From an uncultured Rhizobiaceae group bacterium (lineage in GTDB: Bacteria; Pseudomonadota; Alphaproteobacteria; Rhizobiales; Rhizobiaceae), in contig CALLHT010000231.1 in NCBI GenBank assembly GCA_938009335.1, positions 1 to 18,974 of the forward strand: a stretch of DNA of 18,974 nucleotides, written 5' to 3'. Each line of letters begins with the position of its first letter. The stretch's first letter is position 1. Both the position numbers and the translations under genes were made by a program. Under the pieces are notes generated by a model. That model ran no database searches. It was given only the letters and a program-made list of their open reading frames with translations, and was not told the DNA's origin. Below are positions 7,786-16,116 of this stretch, one piece after another.

Positions 7786-8416
7786 GAAATCAGAACGTCT
7801 TAAAAACATGACTGAAGAAGAGCTAAACGAACGTCATGCTGAAAAGATGAAAAAGAAGAAAGCGGCTCGCGATAAGATCATTGCCACTAAGACGATTGAG
7901 AAAGGCCTAACAATTGTCCACACGGGCAAGGGCAAGGGCAAATCGACTGCTGCGTTTGGCATGGTTTTTCGAGCACTTGGCAATGGCATGCGCGTTGGCG
8001 TGGTGCAGTTCGTTAAAGGCAAATGGGGAACCGGTGAGCGCGTGATCCTTGAGAAGCTAGGTGATCAGGTTGAAATGGCAACCATGGGCGAAGGATTTAC
8101 GTGGGAAACGCAAGACCGCGCGCGAGACATTGAAGCGGCAGGTCAAGCTTGGGAAAAAGCCAAGGCGATGATCATGGATGAAAATCTGGACATGGTCTTG
8201 TGTGATGAACTGAACATCGTGTTGCGCTACGACTATCTTGATGTGAATGACATTATCGAAACACTCAAAGCCAAGCCGGAGATGAAACATGTCATCATTA
8301 CCGGCCGCAATGCAAAAGAAGATCTGATAGAGTTTGCTGATCTTGTTACGGAAATGGAGGTTGTTAAACACCCATTCCGTTCTGGCGTGAAGGCGCAGGT
8401 AGGTATTGAGTTTTGA
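7778..8416 (+). CDS. cobO: Cob(I)yrinic acid a,c-diamide adenosyltransferase CobO
   Basis: CobO (BtuR/CobA family) transfers the adenosyl group of ATP to the Co(I) corrinoid. The protein has 212 residues, close to P. denitrificans CobO. A Lys/Glu-rich N-terminus (about 1-40) precedes the P-loop segment HTGKGKGKSTAAFG at about 48-61. VVQFVKGKWGTGE, MGEGFTWETQD and LVLCDELN-like MVLCDELNIVLRYDYLD are the expected family motifs, as is IITGRNA near the end. ATG 7778 is chosen over an in-frame TTG at 7760 because GGGAGA at 7765-7770 is spaced 7 bases from it and the protein then begins as in homologues. It overlaps cobN by 8 bp and the next gene by 4 bp, indicating translational coupling. Confidence 0.96.
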   Translation: MAEKSERLKNMTEEELNERHAEKMKKKKAARDKIIATKTIEKGLTIVHTGKGKGKSTAAFGMVFRALGNGMRVGVVQFVKGKWGTGERVILEKLGDQVEMATMGEGFTWETQDRARDIEAAGQAWEKAKAMIMDENLDMVLCDELNIVLRYDYLDVNDIIETLKAKPEMKHVIITGRNAKEDLIEFADLVTEMEVVKHPFRSGVKAQVGIEF

Positions 8417-9675
8417 GCGAAATCGACTTCGCCAGCCATGTATCAGGCGTTCATGAACGGCTTTCTGCTGTTCTCGAACCAACGCCGCTTCAGTTTAACC
8501 AGTACCTGTCTGACCTGCATGGCGCGAACATCTGGTTGAAAAGAGAAGACCTGTCTCCTGTGCGCAGTTATAAGATACGAGGTGCGTATACGTTTCTCAT
8601 GGATGCGTTGGAGCGCAATCCCGATCAAAAGCTTTTTGTATGCGCGTCAGCTGGAAATCATGCTCAAGGGTTTGCGCATGCATGCCGCAATTTCAAGCGC
8701 AAGGGCGTGATCTTCATGCCGCAAACTACACCGCAACAGAAAGTGATGAAAACATCTGCCTTTGGTGCGCCACATGTGGAAATTCGCCTGATTGGGGACG
8801 GGTTTGATGCTGCAAATGCGGCAGCTCTACAATTTTGCGAAGATGAAGGTGGCTTGATGGTGCCCCCCTTTGATCATCCGCAAATCATTATGGGGCAGGC
8901 TACCGTCGGCAAAGAGATTTGCGATCAAATTCCGAGTGATGTGAAGATTGACCGGATCATCATGCCCGTCGGCGGAGGCGGGCTATCATCCGGTGTAACG
9001 CGCTATCTTCAATCCGTTGATCAATCCTGTGAATACACTTTCGTGGAGCCGGATCTTGCTCCAAGTCTCAAGCAGAGCTTAGACGCTGGTGAACGCTTAA
9101 AGTTGGAAAACGTTGATAACTTTGTGGATGGAGCGGCGGTTGCGCAAATTGGCGAGAATAATTTTGAACAACTGAAACAGTTTTCTGCCGACGATGTTTT
9201 ATTGGCTCCGACAGACGGAGTATGCGGGACCATTATCGAGATGCTAAACGTTGAAGGCGTGGTTTTAGAGCCTGCGGGCGCCCTTGCGATTGATGCGCTG
9301 AAACGGCTTCCAAAGACAGAGGTCGCGGCAAAGACGATTGTCTGTATTGCTTCTGGTGGGAATTTCGATTTTGAACGATTGCCCGAAGTCAAGGAGCGGT
9401 CACTGCGCTTTTCCGGACTTAAGAAATACTATGTCTTGCAGTTTCCACAGCGTCCCGGTGCTTTACGGGATTTTCTCATGATGTTGGGTCCTCAAGACGA
9501 CATTGCACGGTTTGAATACCTTAAAAAGTCAGCGCGAAACTTTGGTACAGTTCTAATAGGTATTGAAACAGTTAAAGCGGAAAACTTTGAAATTCTTACA
9601 AAAAAAATGGATGCGCAAGGCATGCGTTGGCAGGATATAACCGAGAATGAAATCCTTTCCGGATTTCTCATTTAA
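8413..9675 (+). CDS. ilvA: Threonine ammonia-lyase (threonine dehydratase) IlvA, short form
   Basis: This PLP enzyme deaminates L-threonine to 2-oxobutyrate, the first step of isoleucine synthesis. In this 420-residue protein SYKIRGAY at 52-59 carries Lys54, the PLP lysine. SAGNHAQG is at 79-86, the phosphate-binding GGGGL at 187-191 and SGGN at 314-317. A single C-terminal ACT-like regulatory domain spans about 335-418 (KKYYVLQFPQRPGALRDFL), as in the short alphaproteobacterial and Gram-positive IlvA rather than the E. coli two-ACT form. The start must be TTG 8413, because homology begins within the first 20 codons and the next in-frame Met is about 60 codons in. The TTG overlaps the cobO stop (TTGA), so ilvA is coupled to the cobalamin operon. 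No gene follows closely on the same strand. Confidence 0.92.
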   Translation: MSEIDFASHVSGVHERLSAVLEPTPLQFNQYLSDLHGANIWLKREDLSPVRSYKIRGAYTFLMDALERNPDQKLFVCASAGNHAQGFAHACRNFKRKGVIFMPQTTPQQKVMKTSAFGAPHVEIRLIGDGFDAANAAALQFCEDEGGLMVPPFDHPQIIMGQATVGKEICDQIPSDVKIDRIIMPVGGGGLSSGVTRYLQSVDQSCEYTFVEPDLAPSLKQSLDAGERLKLENVDNFVDGAAVAQIGENNFEQLKQFSADDVLLAPTDGVCGTIIEMLNVEGVVLEPAGALAIDALKRLPKTEVAAKTIVCIASGGNFDFERLPEVKERSLRFSGLKKYYVLQFPQRPGALRDFLMMLGPQDDIARFEYLKKSARNFGTVLIGIETVKAENFEILTKKMDAQGMRWQDITENEILSGFLI

Positions 9676-9817
9676 GTTTAAGTTGTTCGCTTAGCAACCT
9701 ATTCATTGACCTGTTCAGACGCAAAAGTGACCTGCTTCAAGGTGCACAAGACTAAAATTTAAATAAAGAATTTAGACTTTTTGGGTAATATTGCGACAAA
9801 TTACGCAGGATTCCGCT
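9676..9817. other. Intergenic region with possible weak terminator and promoter
   Basis: An AT-rich imperfect inverted repeat, CTAAAATT (9752-9759) with AATTTAG (9769-9775), is followed by TTTTT at 9778-9782. It could act as a weak terminator for ilvA, but its stem is AT-only apart from the end pairs. Upstream of it lies the TGACCTG direct repeat described separately. No reading frame is supported here. Confidence 0.35.
9707..9734. repeat. TGACCTG direct repeat, 21-bp period, upstream of the DUF4261-like gene
   Basis: TGACCTGTTCA (from 9707) and TGACCTGCTTCA (from 9728) are direct repeats whose start-to-start distance is 21 bp, two helical turns. They lie about 85-110 bp before the downstream ATG, where an activator site could sit. 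This could be chance or a two-site operator; no regulator is identified. Confidence 0.35.
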
Positions 9818-11062
9818 ATGGATCGCATACTTTCGAGCAAGATCGAAGCTGTTTTACTCTATGACGAGTTTGCTATTCTCGGGTCTGGTATTTGGGAAAA
9901 GCTGATCAACGAGTTCAGCACTAAAAATGGCATTACGTTTAAGGCAACTGAGAACGTTAAGACGCCGGATTTTTTCCATTTTCTATCTGACGATATGACA
10001 ATTGAAGTGGACTATGTTTCCGAGCCAGTAGTTGCGGAAGCGTTTGAAAACTCTTTATCTTCCAAGTTCACAAAAGAAGTGTTCCCGGATGCGAAAGATG
10101 CTGTCTCCAAACATGGTTCTTATGTCCATATTGTTATTACCAACGGACAGATTGATCCGCCAGACCCATTCATTGACGAAGAACCTCAAGTTCCCCTTGC
10201 ATTTGAAGCCGAAGGCTTTGACTTCGCTGTTGAATTGCTGCGGTGGTTATCCACGGTACAGATCAGTTCAAGCGAACCGGTTGGCGTTTACTGGGCGCAA
10301 TGTGACAAACTACTGCCCCCGAGAGAATTCTTGAAGTTAGCGATTGATTTTAAGAATCCATCGCTTCTCGTACATCCGATGTACACGTTCCATCAAAACC
10401 TTGACACGGGTGAGGCCGAACACGGTCTGCACACATGGGGAGCGCGTTGTTTGATTGGAGCTGAGATCAAGATGGAACCTGTGGCTCTGCCACGGCAAGA
10501 ATTGCTGGCCTTTGTTGACCACCTGATTGGCATTACCGCCGTTACAGGGATGATGGTGCCCGATAACCACGTTTTTGGTCGGTCGGATGATGAAGAAATC
10601 CGGGTGAATTTAACTGAGGACGAAAATGGAGAATTGCTGATCGAGCTCATGATAGAGCGTTGCGACGCTTTCGGAATATCTCCAACTTCAGAAAACAGCG
10701 ATGAACTCGAACAATTTGATCTTGATGATCCGACAGAACGCGCAATGTATGAGCGGATCAAGTTGCAACGCGAAGCCGAAAAGCAATCAGTGTCACCTTA
10801 CAAAGAAGTTTCGGACTTTCAAAACGAGTTGCAAGAGACTAACGGTTGGGATGGCGTAAAGAAGAAGGTCGACATGGCCTCTTTGCGTAGCCTGACAAGG
10901 GGTTCATCTGCAGATGAACATTCAGATTCAAATGATGACATCTTGCATGCGGATTCTTCGGTGAATGAGCAGTTCCAACCAACAGAAGATGCGGAATCTG
11001 AAACGGCTCCTCAACAACGTCGATTGTTTAAGAAAGTTGGCGGGCTTTTCCAGCGGAAATAG
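9818..11062 (+). CDS. Uncharacterised protein with a DUF4261-like domain
   Basis: I do not recognise a function. The protein has 414 residues from ATG 9818, which has AGGA at 9807-9810 spaced 7 bases; a TTG at 9791 in frame would be longer but lacks such a site. Residues 1-150 show an alpha/beta pattern. Residues about 155-265 (VGVYWAQCDKLLPPREFLKL, then GLHTWGARCLIGAEIKMEP, then a VFGRSDDEEIRV segment) resemble the DUF4261 family. This is inferred from memory of the family pattern, not from a search. From about 290 on, the chain is acidic, low in hydrophobics and probably disordered, ending in a basic amphipathic tail RRLFKKVGGLFQRK (401-414) that could contact a membrane or partner. There is no signal peptide or transmembrane segment. 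It converges on the kinase gene with 54 bp between them. Confidence 0.75.
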   Translation: MDRILSSKIEAVLLYDEFAILGSGIWEKLINEFSTKNGITFKATENVKTPDFFHFLSDDMTIEVDYVSEPVVAEAFENSLSSKFTKEVFPDAKDAVSKHGSYVHIVITNGQIDPPDPFIDEEPQVPLAFEAEGFDFAVELLRWLSTVQISSSEPVGVYWAQCDKLLPPREFLKLAIDFKNPSLLVHPMYTFHQNLDTGEAEHGLHTWGARCLIGAEIKMEPVALPRQELLAFVDHLIGITAVTGMMVPDNHVFGRSDDEEIRVNLTEDENGELLIELMIERCDAFGISPTSENSDELEQFDLDDPTERAMYERIKLQREAEKQSVSPYKEVSDFQNELQETNGWDGVKKKVDMASLRSLTRGSSADEHSDSNDDILHADSSVNEQFQPTEDAESETAPQQRRLFKKVGGLFQRK

Positions 11063-11116
11063 TTAGTTCGCTTAAACTTACCGAAGCATCACAATTTTAA
11101 TACGAAACGTCGCCGC

Positions 11117-14100
11117 TTACGCGTTGGCTTTCTCGACCGTGTCTTCACGTCTATTGGCAAGCCATTGTTCAACTTTGATAGCAAGCTTTTGAGGTGAAAC
11201 AGGTTTGGAAAGATAGTCATCCATTCCCGCATCGAGACATTCTTCCATATCGCCTTTTAGAGCATGTGCGGTCACTCCGACAATTGGAGTTCGCTGCAGA
11301 CCTTGTTCGCGCTCCCAAGCTCTAATTGTCTGAGTCGCATCCTTGCCGTTCATTTCAGGCATTGAAACATCCATCAAGACCATGCGTGGCTTGTGTGTTT
11401 TATATGCAGCTACGGCGAGGCGGCCGTTCTCGACAATCTTAAAGTTTACGCCAGCTTCTTCCAGAATTTGTTGGAATACAATCTGGTTGACTTCATTGTC
11501 TTCCGCGACCAGCACATCCAACTGTCCCGGATCAAATTTACTTGCCGGCTTGCTTTGTGCAGGCTCATCTATAGCGGGTTCCACCTGCCTAGAAGATTGC
11601 TCCATTTTTCTCTGAACTGATGCGCGGTTGTTTGCGATAACCTGCATTGCGGTTTCAAGCAGGATTGATGAGCGCGTTGGCTTTGTAAGGCTTGCTTCCA
11701 CATGCAAGCTTCGTAGTTCAGGATTGGTTTGAACGCCGTCAACGGAAGTTAGCATGATCGCCGGAATGTTTTCCAATTCAGGATCGTTTCGCATCTCACG
11801 CAATACATCAATACCTGTCATACCCGGCATTTGATAATCCAGAATGACAAGGTCGAGATTCATACCATTGGATTTGACGGCTCGCATAATGCGCAACCCT
11901 TCCGATCCATCTTCTGCAGCAGCTGAATCAAACTTCCATGCGGTCATTTGTTCAGTCAGGATCGCGCGATTCACTTGATTGTCATCGACAATCAGAATCC
12001 GTGCGCCCGTCATGTCACCCGGAATGACAATGGCTGGGGTGTTGGCGTCCTCGTCAACTTGCATTGTCATCGTGCAGGTAAACTTGGATCCGGTTCCCAG
12101 TTCGCTTTCAACCGTAATCTCGCCACCCATGAGTTCAACCAATGAGGACGCGATTGACAGACCAAGACCGGTGCCTTCGTGTTTGCGTGTCGCTGATGTA
12201 TCGGCTTGAGAAAATTTCTGGAAGATAGTTTTACATTTGTCTTCCGCAATTCCGATGCCGGTATCCTCGACGCTACACACCACGTCGACGCGACCCGTAT
12301 CATCGATTTTACCGTCCACGTTGAGATAGATATGGCCGATTTCGGTGAACTTGACGGCATTTCCGAGCAAGTTTGTCACAATCTGTCTGACACGACCAAC
12401 ATCACCCACAAGACTGTTCGGTAACGTTGGATCGACACGGACGATTAGTTCAAGGTCTTTCTCTGCGACTTTCGCGGAGACCAGCGTCGCAACGTCTTCG
12501 ATTGCTTCACGCAGATTAAACGGCGCGCTTTCCAGCTCCAATTGGCCGGCGTCGATCTTAGAGAAATCTAGAATATCATTGATGATCGTTAGTAGGGATG
12601 CACCCGACTTTACGATCACATCTGTGAACATTTTTTGCTTTGAGTCGAGCTCTGTCGTTGACAGTAATTCGGCCATGCCCATGACACCATTCATCGGCGT
12701 TCTGATTTCATGGCTCATATTTGCGAGAAACTCAGACTTCGCCCGTTCAGCGGCTTCAGCTTCTTTCATCGCGAGTTTCAGCTCATCTTCGCGCTTTTTC
12801 AGGTTACTGATATCGGTGAACGTTAAAATCAGAGAACCTGTTTCTTTGTTGGGTACACCATCAACACGGACCTGCAAACCATGCCTAGTGGTTCGGTCTA
12901 CTTGATATGGCACTCCACTGTGAATTTTCTCGCGATGACTTGCGACAAAATTCGCGCCAATAATCGCATCGCCGAAGTATCCGCCTTCGACTTGCATATC
13001 GAGGAAATCTTCGACGTTTTGGCCTACAAATAGAATTTCATCCGGGAGATCCAGAATCTCTTTTACGCGTTTGTTAAAATACGCGATCTTTTCTTCTTCA
13101 AAAACAATTATGCCCTGAGCCATTGCGTGGGACATATTGGTTTGTCGTTCCAGCGTTTTCGAAAGTTCGTTCTGAGCCTCGCGTAAATCTTCTTCACGCT
13201 TTTTGCTCTCCGTAATGTCGCTATAGGCGACAACGAGACCATTGTTTTCACGAGCAACTGCATCGACTTGAAGAATTTTGCCATTTTTCATGTGGCGTAC
13301 AATTTGGTAGGATCGGTGATCCTTAAAATTGTCGGACATTTCGTTTTTGTAGGCGTCAGCGGCTTCGTCGTCGTTGAAATCCCCAAGCTCACCCAGTACT
13401 TCCAGAATTTCATCCAGATGCATACCAATCTGAATTTGCGAAGGCTTTGCACCAACTAGTTCTAGGAATTTCGGATTGAAAAACTGTAGCTCTTTATCTT
13501 GGAAAAATAGCAAGCCCTGAACCATGGTTTTGGTTGAAGCTTCCTGAATTTTCGAAGCGTGCTCTGCTTCAGCCTTTGCGTGCAGCAGCTCTTCTTCTTT
13601 TTTCTTTTCAGTTGTGACGTTTACGTATGTATGAACAAAGTATCCGTTGTCCAGTTTGCGAGCCCGATATCGGATGCTTTCGCCACTGGCCATCAATAGC
13701 GTTTTGACTTTCTCCAACGCCGCTTCTGAGATCGCAATGGCTTCAGCGATGAATGTTTCGCAATCCTTTTTTTCAGTTTCGCTCGAAAGCGTCGAATACA
13801 AGCGCTTATCGTATTGTACCTTAAGAAGGTCTGTGTAGCTTTCACAAGAGTCCATATCTTCTTCGGTAAAGCCAAGCATTTCTCTGGCTTTATCGTTGAA
13901 GGTAACAACTGGACCGAACCCATCGGTAACGAGAATGCCATTCTCAGATGCGCTGAGCACTGAATTCATCAAGGATTCACGTTCCACCAATTCGGTCTGC
14001 ACTGCTTTTTCTGCGGTTATGTCCGAGTATGTGTAGATATAAATACCGCTATCATGCGGTATGCCTTCGATTTTGACCAGTTTTCCTGTCGTGGTTTTTC

Positions 14101-15550
14101 GTTCAACGGTATAGGCTTCCCCCGACATAATGCGATTGAGAACTATGTCGGTATTTCCGGTAGTCGCACCCTCGTATGAATGCGCAAAATGATGTTCAAG
14201 GAAGTCTCGCATGTCCTGGCCGACGTAAAGGCTCTTAACATCCAGATTATGCAGCTCGAGCATCTTTGGATTGAAGTGTTTGACCTTTCCATTTTCCAGG
14301 ACAAGCACCCCCTGAGGCAGTGAACTCGCGGTAGACTCCAATACAAACTGGTTCTCTTCAAGCGCTTTCTGAGCTTCTTTTTCCTGCGTGACATCCGTGT
14401 AAGTGAATAAATAGGAACCGTTTTCTTGAGGAATGCCCTCAACATGAACTGTGAGCCCGGTAGTAAACTCCCTTATGGTTGAGTACGCTTCCTGCTTATC
14501 AACCAAATCAAGGACCTGTTGCTTCAACTGGGTTTTGTTTTGAACATCTAGGCGAGACAAATTGTGCTCAACTAAATTTTCAAAAGAGTTGCCAATCTTT
14601 ATAACGTCTGCGCCTGATTCAATCTCAAAGAAGTCGAGAAGTCTGGGCGTGAAGAATTGAATCTTTCCGTCTTTTACCAGCAATAGGCCTTGCTGAATTG
14701 ATTTTGCAACGGATGAAAGAAGCTTGTTCGTTTCTGTCGATACTTCTTCACTCTCTTTAACTTCGGTAACATCAATGCGTACGCCAACAATGCCGCCGCT
14801 TTTTGTTTTGACATCGCGCTGTTTTATCCAGCGCCCATCATGTGTTTTGAAGGTCTTTTCAAGGCCCAATTCACTGCTGCGCTTTTGCATCAGATCGCGA
14901 ACAAACTGTTCTTCTTTGCCTTCTATTCCCGGAATAATTCCTGACTTTGCCAGCTGCATGGTCATGTCATAGTAAGTCATTCCAGGAGTGAGCTTTTCAT
15001 CCATTCCAGGCGCATCTTTGAACTGCTGTCGAAATGCATCGTTGCAAATCACTAGCTTGTCATCAGCGTCGAAGAAGACGAAACCGTCTTCCAATGTTTC
15101 AATGGCTTCAGTTAATTGAAGACGCGTATTCTCTGCATCATCTTGTGCTTTCTGAAGGGCGTCTTCTTTGTCTTTTTCTGCAGTTACATCAAAGTACGAA
15201 AGAAGTCTGCGATCATTTTCCAGATTGGTAACGGAAAAAATCAGAAGCCGACCATCAGTGCGTTTGAACTCTCGATGTTTTAGGTTGCCATGCTTTATCT
15301 CGCCCAATCTGCCAGTCACATATTTGGCCCATTCCTTTTCGGAAAGTGCCTTCATATCGGTGTCGCGATTGCGTTCAATCAGTGCTTTAAATGGCGTGCC
15401 GATCGGCAATTCTTTATCTGAACTGTTCCACATGTCGTGATATGCATTGTTGATGAATTCAACCTTCTGCTCACGGTCGAGTATCACGATCCCCATGGTC
15501 AAAGAGTTTATGGTTGCTCTTAAGTCGTGGTCAGCACTGACTTCTGCCAT
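11117..15550 (-). CDS. Soluble multi-PAS hybrid sensor histidine kinase with two receiver domains
   Basis: This 1477-residue cytoplasmic kinase has no transmembrane segment. PAS-type domains lie at about 8-125, 145-265, 275-392, 400-515, 523-650, 670-782 and 800-918. HisKA is at about 938-1003, with FLANMSHEIRTPMNG and phospho-acceptor His947. HATPase_c is at about 1046-1165, with its N box near LLGNAVKF, DTGIG at 1096-1100 and GTGLG at 1126-1130. Receiver 1 is at about 1184-1305, with D1189/D1190, acceptor D1238 and K1290. Receiver 2 is at about 1345-1465, with E1350/D1351, acceptor D1394, T1427 and K1449. All key catalytic residues are present. There is no HPt or output domain, so signals must leave through an external phosphotransferase. 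No LOV cysteine motif is visible, so the ligand is unknown. GGGG lies 7-10 bases before the ATG. The gene is divergent from the TerB-like gene. Confidence 0.95.
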   Translation of the reverse strand: MAEVSADHDLRATINSLTMGIVILDREQKVEFINNAYHDMWNSSDKELPIGTPFKALIERNRDTDMKALSEKEWAKYVTGRLGEIKHGNLKHREFKRTDGRLLIFSVTNLENDRRLLSYFDVTAEKDKEDALQKAQDDAENTRLQLTEAIETLEDGFVFFDADDKLVICNDAFRQQFKDAPGMDEKLTPGMTYYDMTMQLAKSGIIPGIEGKEEQFVRDLMQKRSSELGLEKTFKTHDGRWIKQRDVKTKSGGIVGVRIDVTEVKESEEVSTETNKLLSSVAKSIQQGLLLVKDGKIQFFTPRLLDFFEIESGADVIKIGNSFENLVEHNLSRLDVQNKTQLKQQVLDLVDKQEAYSTIREFTTGLTVHVEGIPQENGSYLFTYTDVTQEKEAQKALEENQFVLESTASSLPQGVLVLENGKVKHFNPKMLELHNLDVKSLYVGQDMRDFLEHHFAHSYEGATTGNTDIVLNRIMSGEAYTVERKTTTGKLVKIEGIPHDSGIYIYTYSDITAEKAVQTELVERESLMNSVLSASENGILVTDGFGPVVTFNDKAREMLGFTEEDMDSCESYTDLLKVQYDKRLYSTLSSETEKKDCETFIAEAIAISEAALEKVKTLLMASGESIRYRARKLDNGYFVHTYVNVTTEKKKEEELLHAKAEAEHASKIQEASTKTMVQGLLFFQDKELQFFNPKFLELVGAKPSQIQIGMHLDEILEVLGELGDFNDDEAADAYKNEMSDNFKDHRSYQIVRHMKNGKILQVDAVARENNGLVVAYSDITESKKREEDLREAQNELSKTLERQTNMSHAMAQGIIVFEEEKIAYFNKRVKEILDLPDEILFVGQNVEDFLDMQVEGGYFGDAIIGANFVASHREKIHSGVPYQVDRTTRHGLQVRVDGVPNKETGSLILTFTDISNLKKREDELKLAMKEAEAAERAKSEFLANMSHEIRTPMNGVMGMAELLSTTELDSKQKMFTDVIVKSGASLLTIINDILDFSKIDAGQLELESAPFNLREAIEDVATLVSAKVAEKDLELIVRVDPTLPNSLVGDVGRVRQIVTNLLGNAVKFTEIGHIYLNVDGKIDDTGRVDVVCSVEDTGIGIAEDKCKTIFQKFSQADTSATRKHEGTGLGLSIASSLVELMGGEITVESELGTGSKFTCTMTMQVDEDANTPAIVIPGDMTGARILIVDDNQVNRAILTEQMTAWKFDSAAAEDGSEGLRIMRAVKSNGMNLDLVILDYQMPGMTGIDVLREMRNDPELENIPAIMLTSVDGVQTNPELRSLHVEASLTKPTRSSILLETAMQVIANNRASVQRKMEQSSRQVEPAIDEPAQSKPASKFDPGQLDVLVAEDNEVNQIVFQQILEEAGVNFKIVENGRLAVAAYKTHKPRMVLMDVSMPEMNGKDATQTIRAWEREQGLQRTPIVGVTAHALKGDMEECLDAGMDDYLSKPVSPQKLAIKVEQWLANRREDTVEKANA

Positions 15551-15675
15551 GGATAAGCCCCAATATTGATCGCCTAAATCAAAGAATCAATTTACCTTTA
15601 TTAATAATTAGGGCCTAATAAGTTAACAACATCTTAAATGCCGGGGCAGCCAAGTTAACGATTGGAGAGGGTAAA
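15551..15675. promoter_or_regulatory. Divergent promoter region between kinase and terB-like gene
   Basis: These 125 AT-rich bases must hold both promoters. For the kinase (minus strand) TTGATT, a 17-base spacer and AATATT form a weak candidate. For the plus-strand gene a CtrA-type box lies 39-53 bases before the ATG. AAGTTAAC occurs twice (15620-15627 and 15652-15659) at a 32-bp distance, close to three helical turns. GGAGAGGG at 15664-15671 serves as the ribosome-binding site of the terB-like gene. Confidence 0.5.
15623..15637 (+). promoter_or_regulatory. CtrA-type box, TTAA-N7-TTAA
   Basis: TTAACAACATCTTAA has two TTAA half sites (15623-15626 and 15634-15637) separated by exactly 7 bases, matching the full consensus of the alphaproteobacterial cell-cycle regulator CtrA. 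It sits 39 bases before the ATG of the plus-strand gene, a position compatible with the -35 region, and about 75-90 bases before the kinase start. Function is inferred from the motif only. Confidence 0.55.
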
Positions 15676-16107
15676 ATGGGGATTTTAGACAAGATTCGCG
15701 GATTCGTGGATCGGAATAGTTCTGTGAAGCGTGTCGCTGAAGACATACAACTTACGAGCGAACTCATCCTGCTTGTTCGCATGATATTTGCCGATGGTGA
15801 GATGAAACCCGAGGAACTTCAAAACTTTAAAAGGATTTGTAAGATTGCTTTCGATATTCCTGAGAAAGATGTTCCGGAAGTTGTAAAGTATCTGCAAGAT
15901 TATGGATACGAAACCTCCGCAGCTGATGCCGCTTCGATGTTTGCTTCTATGGATGAGGAAAGAAAAAAATCTCTTTTGCTCCATCTTATGTCGATTGCAA
16001 AAGCTGATCACAATGTTCACGCCGATGAAGTTGATATGATCCGGAAGGTCGCAGAAATACTCAACGTAAGCTCAGAGGACTTGGCGCGATTTAGAGCTTC
16101 CGCCTGA
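15676..16107 (+). CDS. TerB-like (tellurite resistance protein B family) helical protein
   Basis: This small (143-residue) cytoplasmic, all-helical protein is of the TerB/COG4103 type. The two TerB acidic motifs are visible: FADGEMKPEE at 38-47 and AKADHNVHADEVD at 108-120. Each is followed by a helix, the pattern by which TerB-fold proteins bind metal ions or act as small signalling adaptors. The N-terminal MGILDKIRGFVDRNS is amphipathic. Its true role is unknown; tellurite resistance should not be assumed, as no other ter genes are present. ATG 15676 has a strong upstream GGAGAGGG. It is transcribed divergently from the PAS kinase, with a CtrA box between them. A stem-loop follows the stop. 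Confidence 0.8.
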   Translation: MGILDKIRGFVDRNSSVKRVAEDIQLTSELILLVRMIFADGEMKPEELQNFKRICKIAFDIPEKDVPEVVKYLQDYGYETSAADAASMFASMDEERKKSLLLHLMSIAKADHNVHADEVDMIRKVAEILNVSSEDLARFRASA

Positions 16108-16116
16108 CGTTCTTAT

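Noticed and set aside
12345..12905. 186-codon plus-strand frame inside the kinase gene
   Set aside because: Antisense shadow of the HisKA/HATPase region; the Ser-rich composition reflects the reverse frame of a conserved gene.
11117..15550. Kinase as CckA or as a LOV photoreceptor
   Set aside because: It lacks the two membrane helices and single-receiver layout of CckA, and none of the PAS domains shows the flavin-binding cysteine motif of LOV domains.
15676..16107. Tellurite resistance operon
   Set aside because: Only one TerB-like gene is present; terZ, terC, terD and terE are absent, so the name reflects the fold and not resistance.
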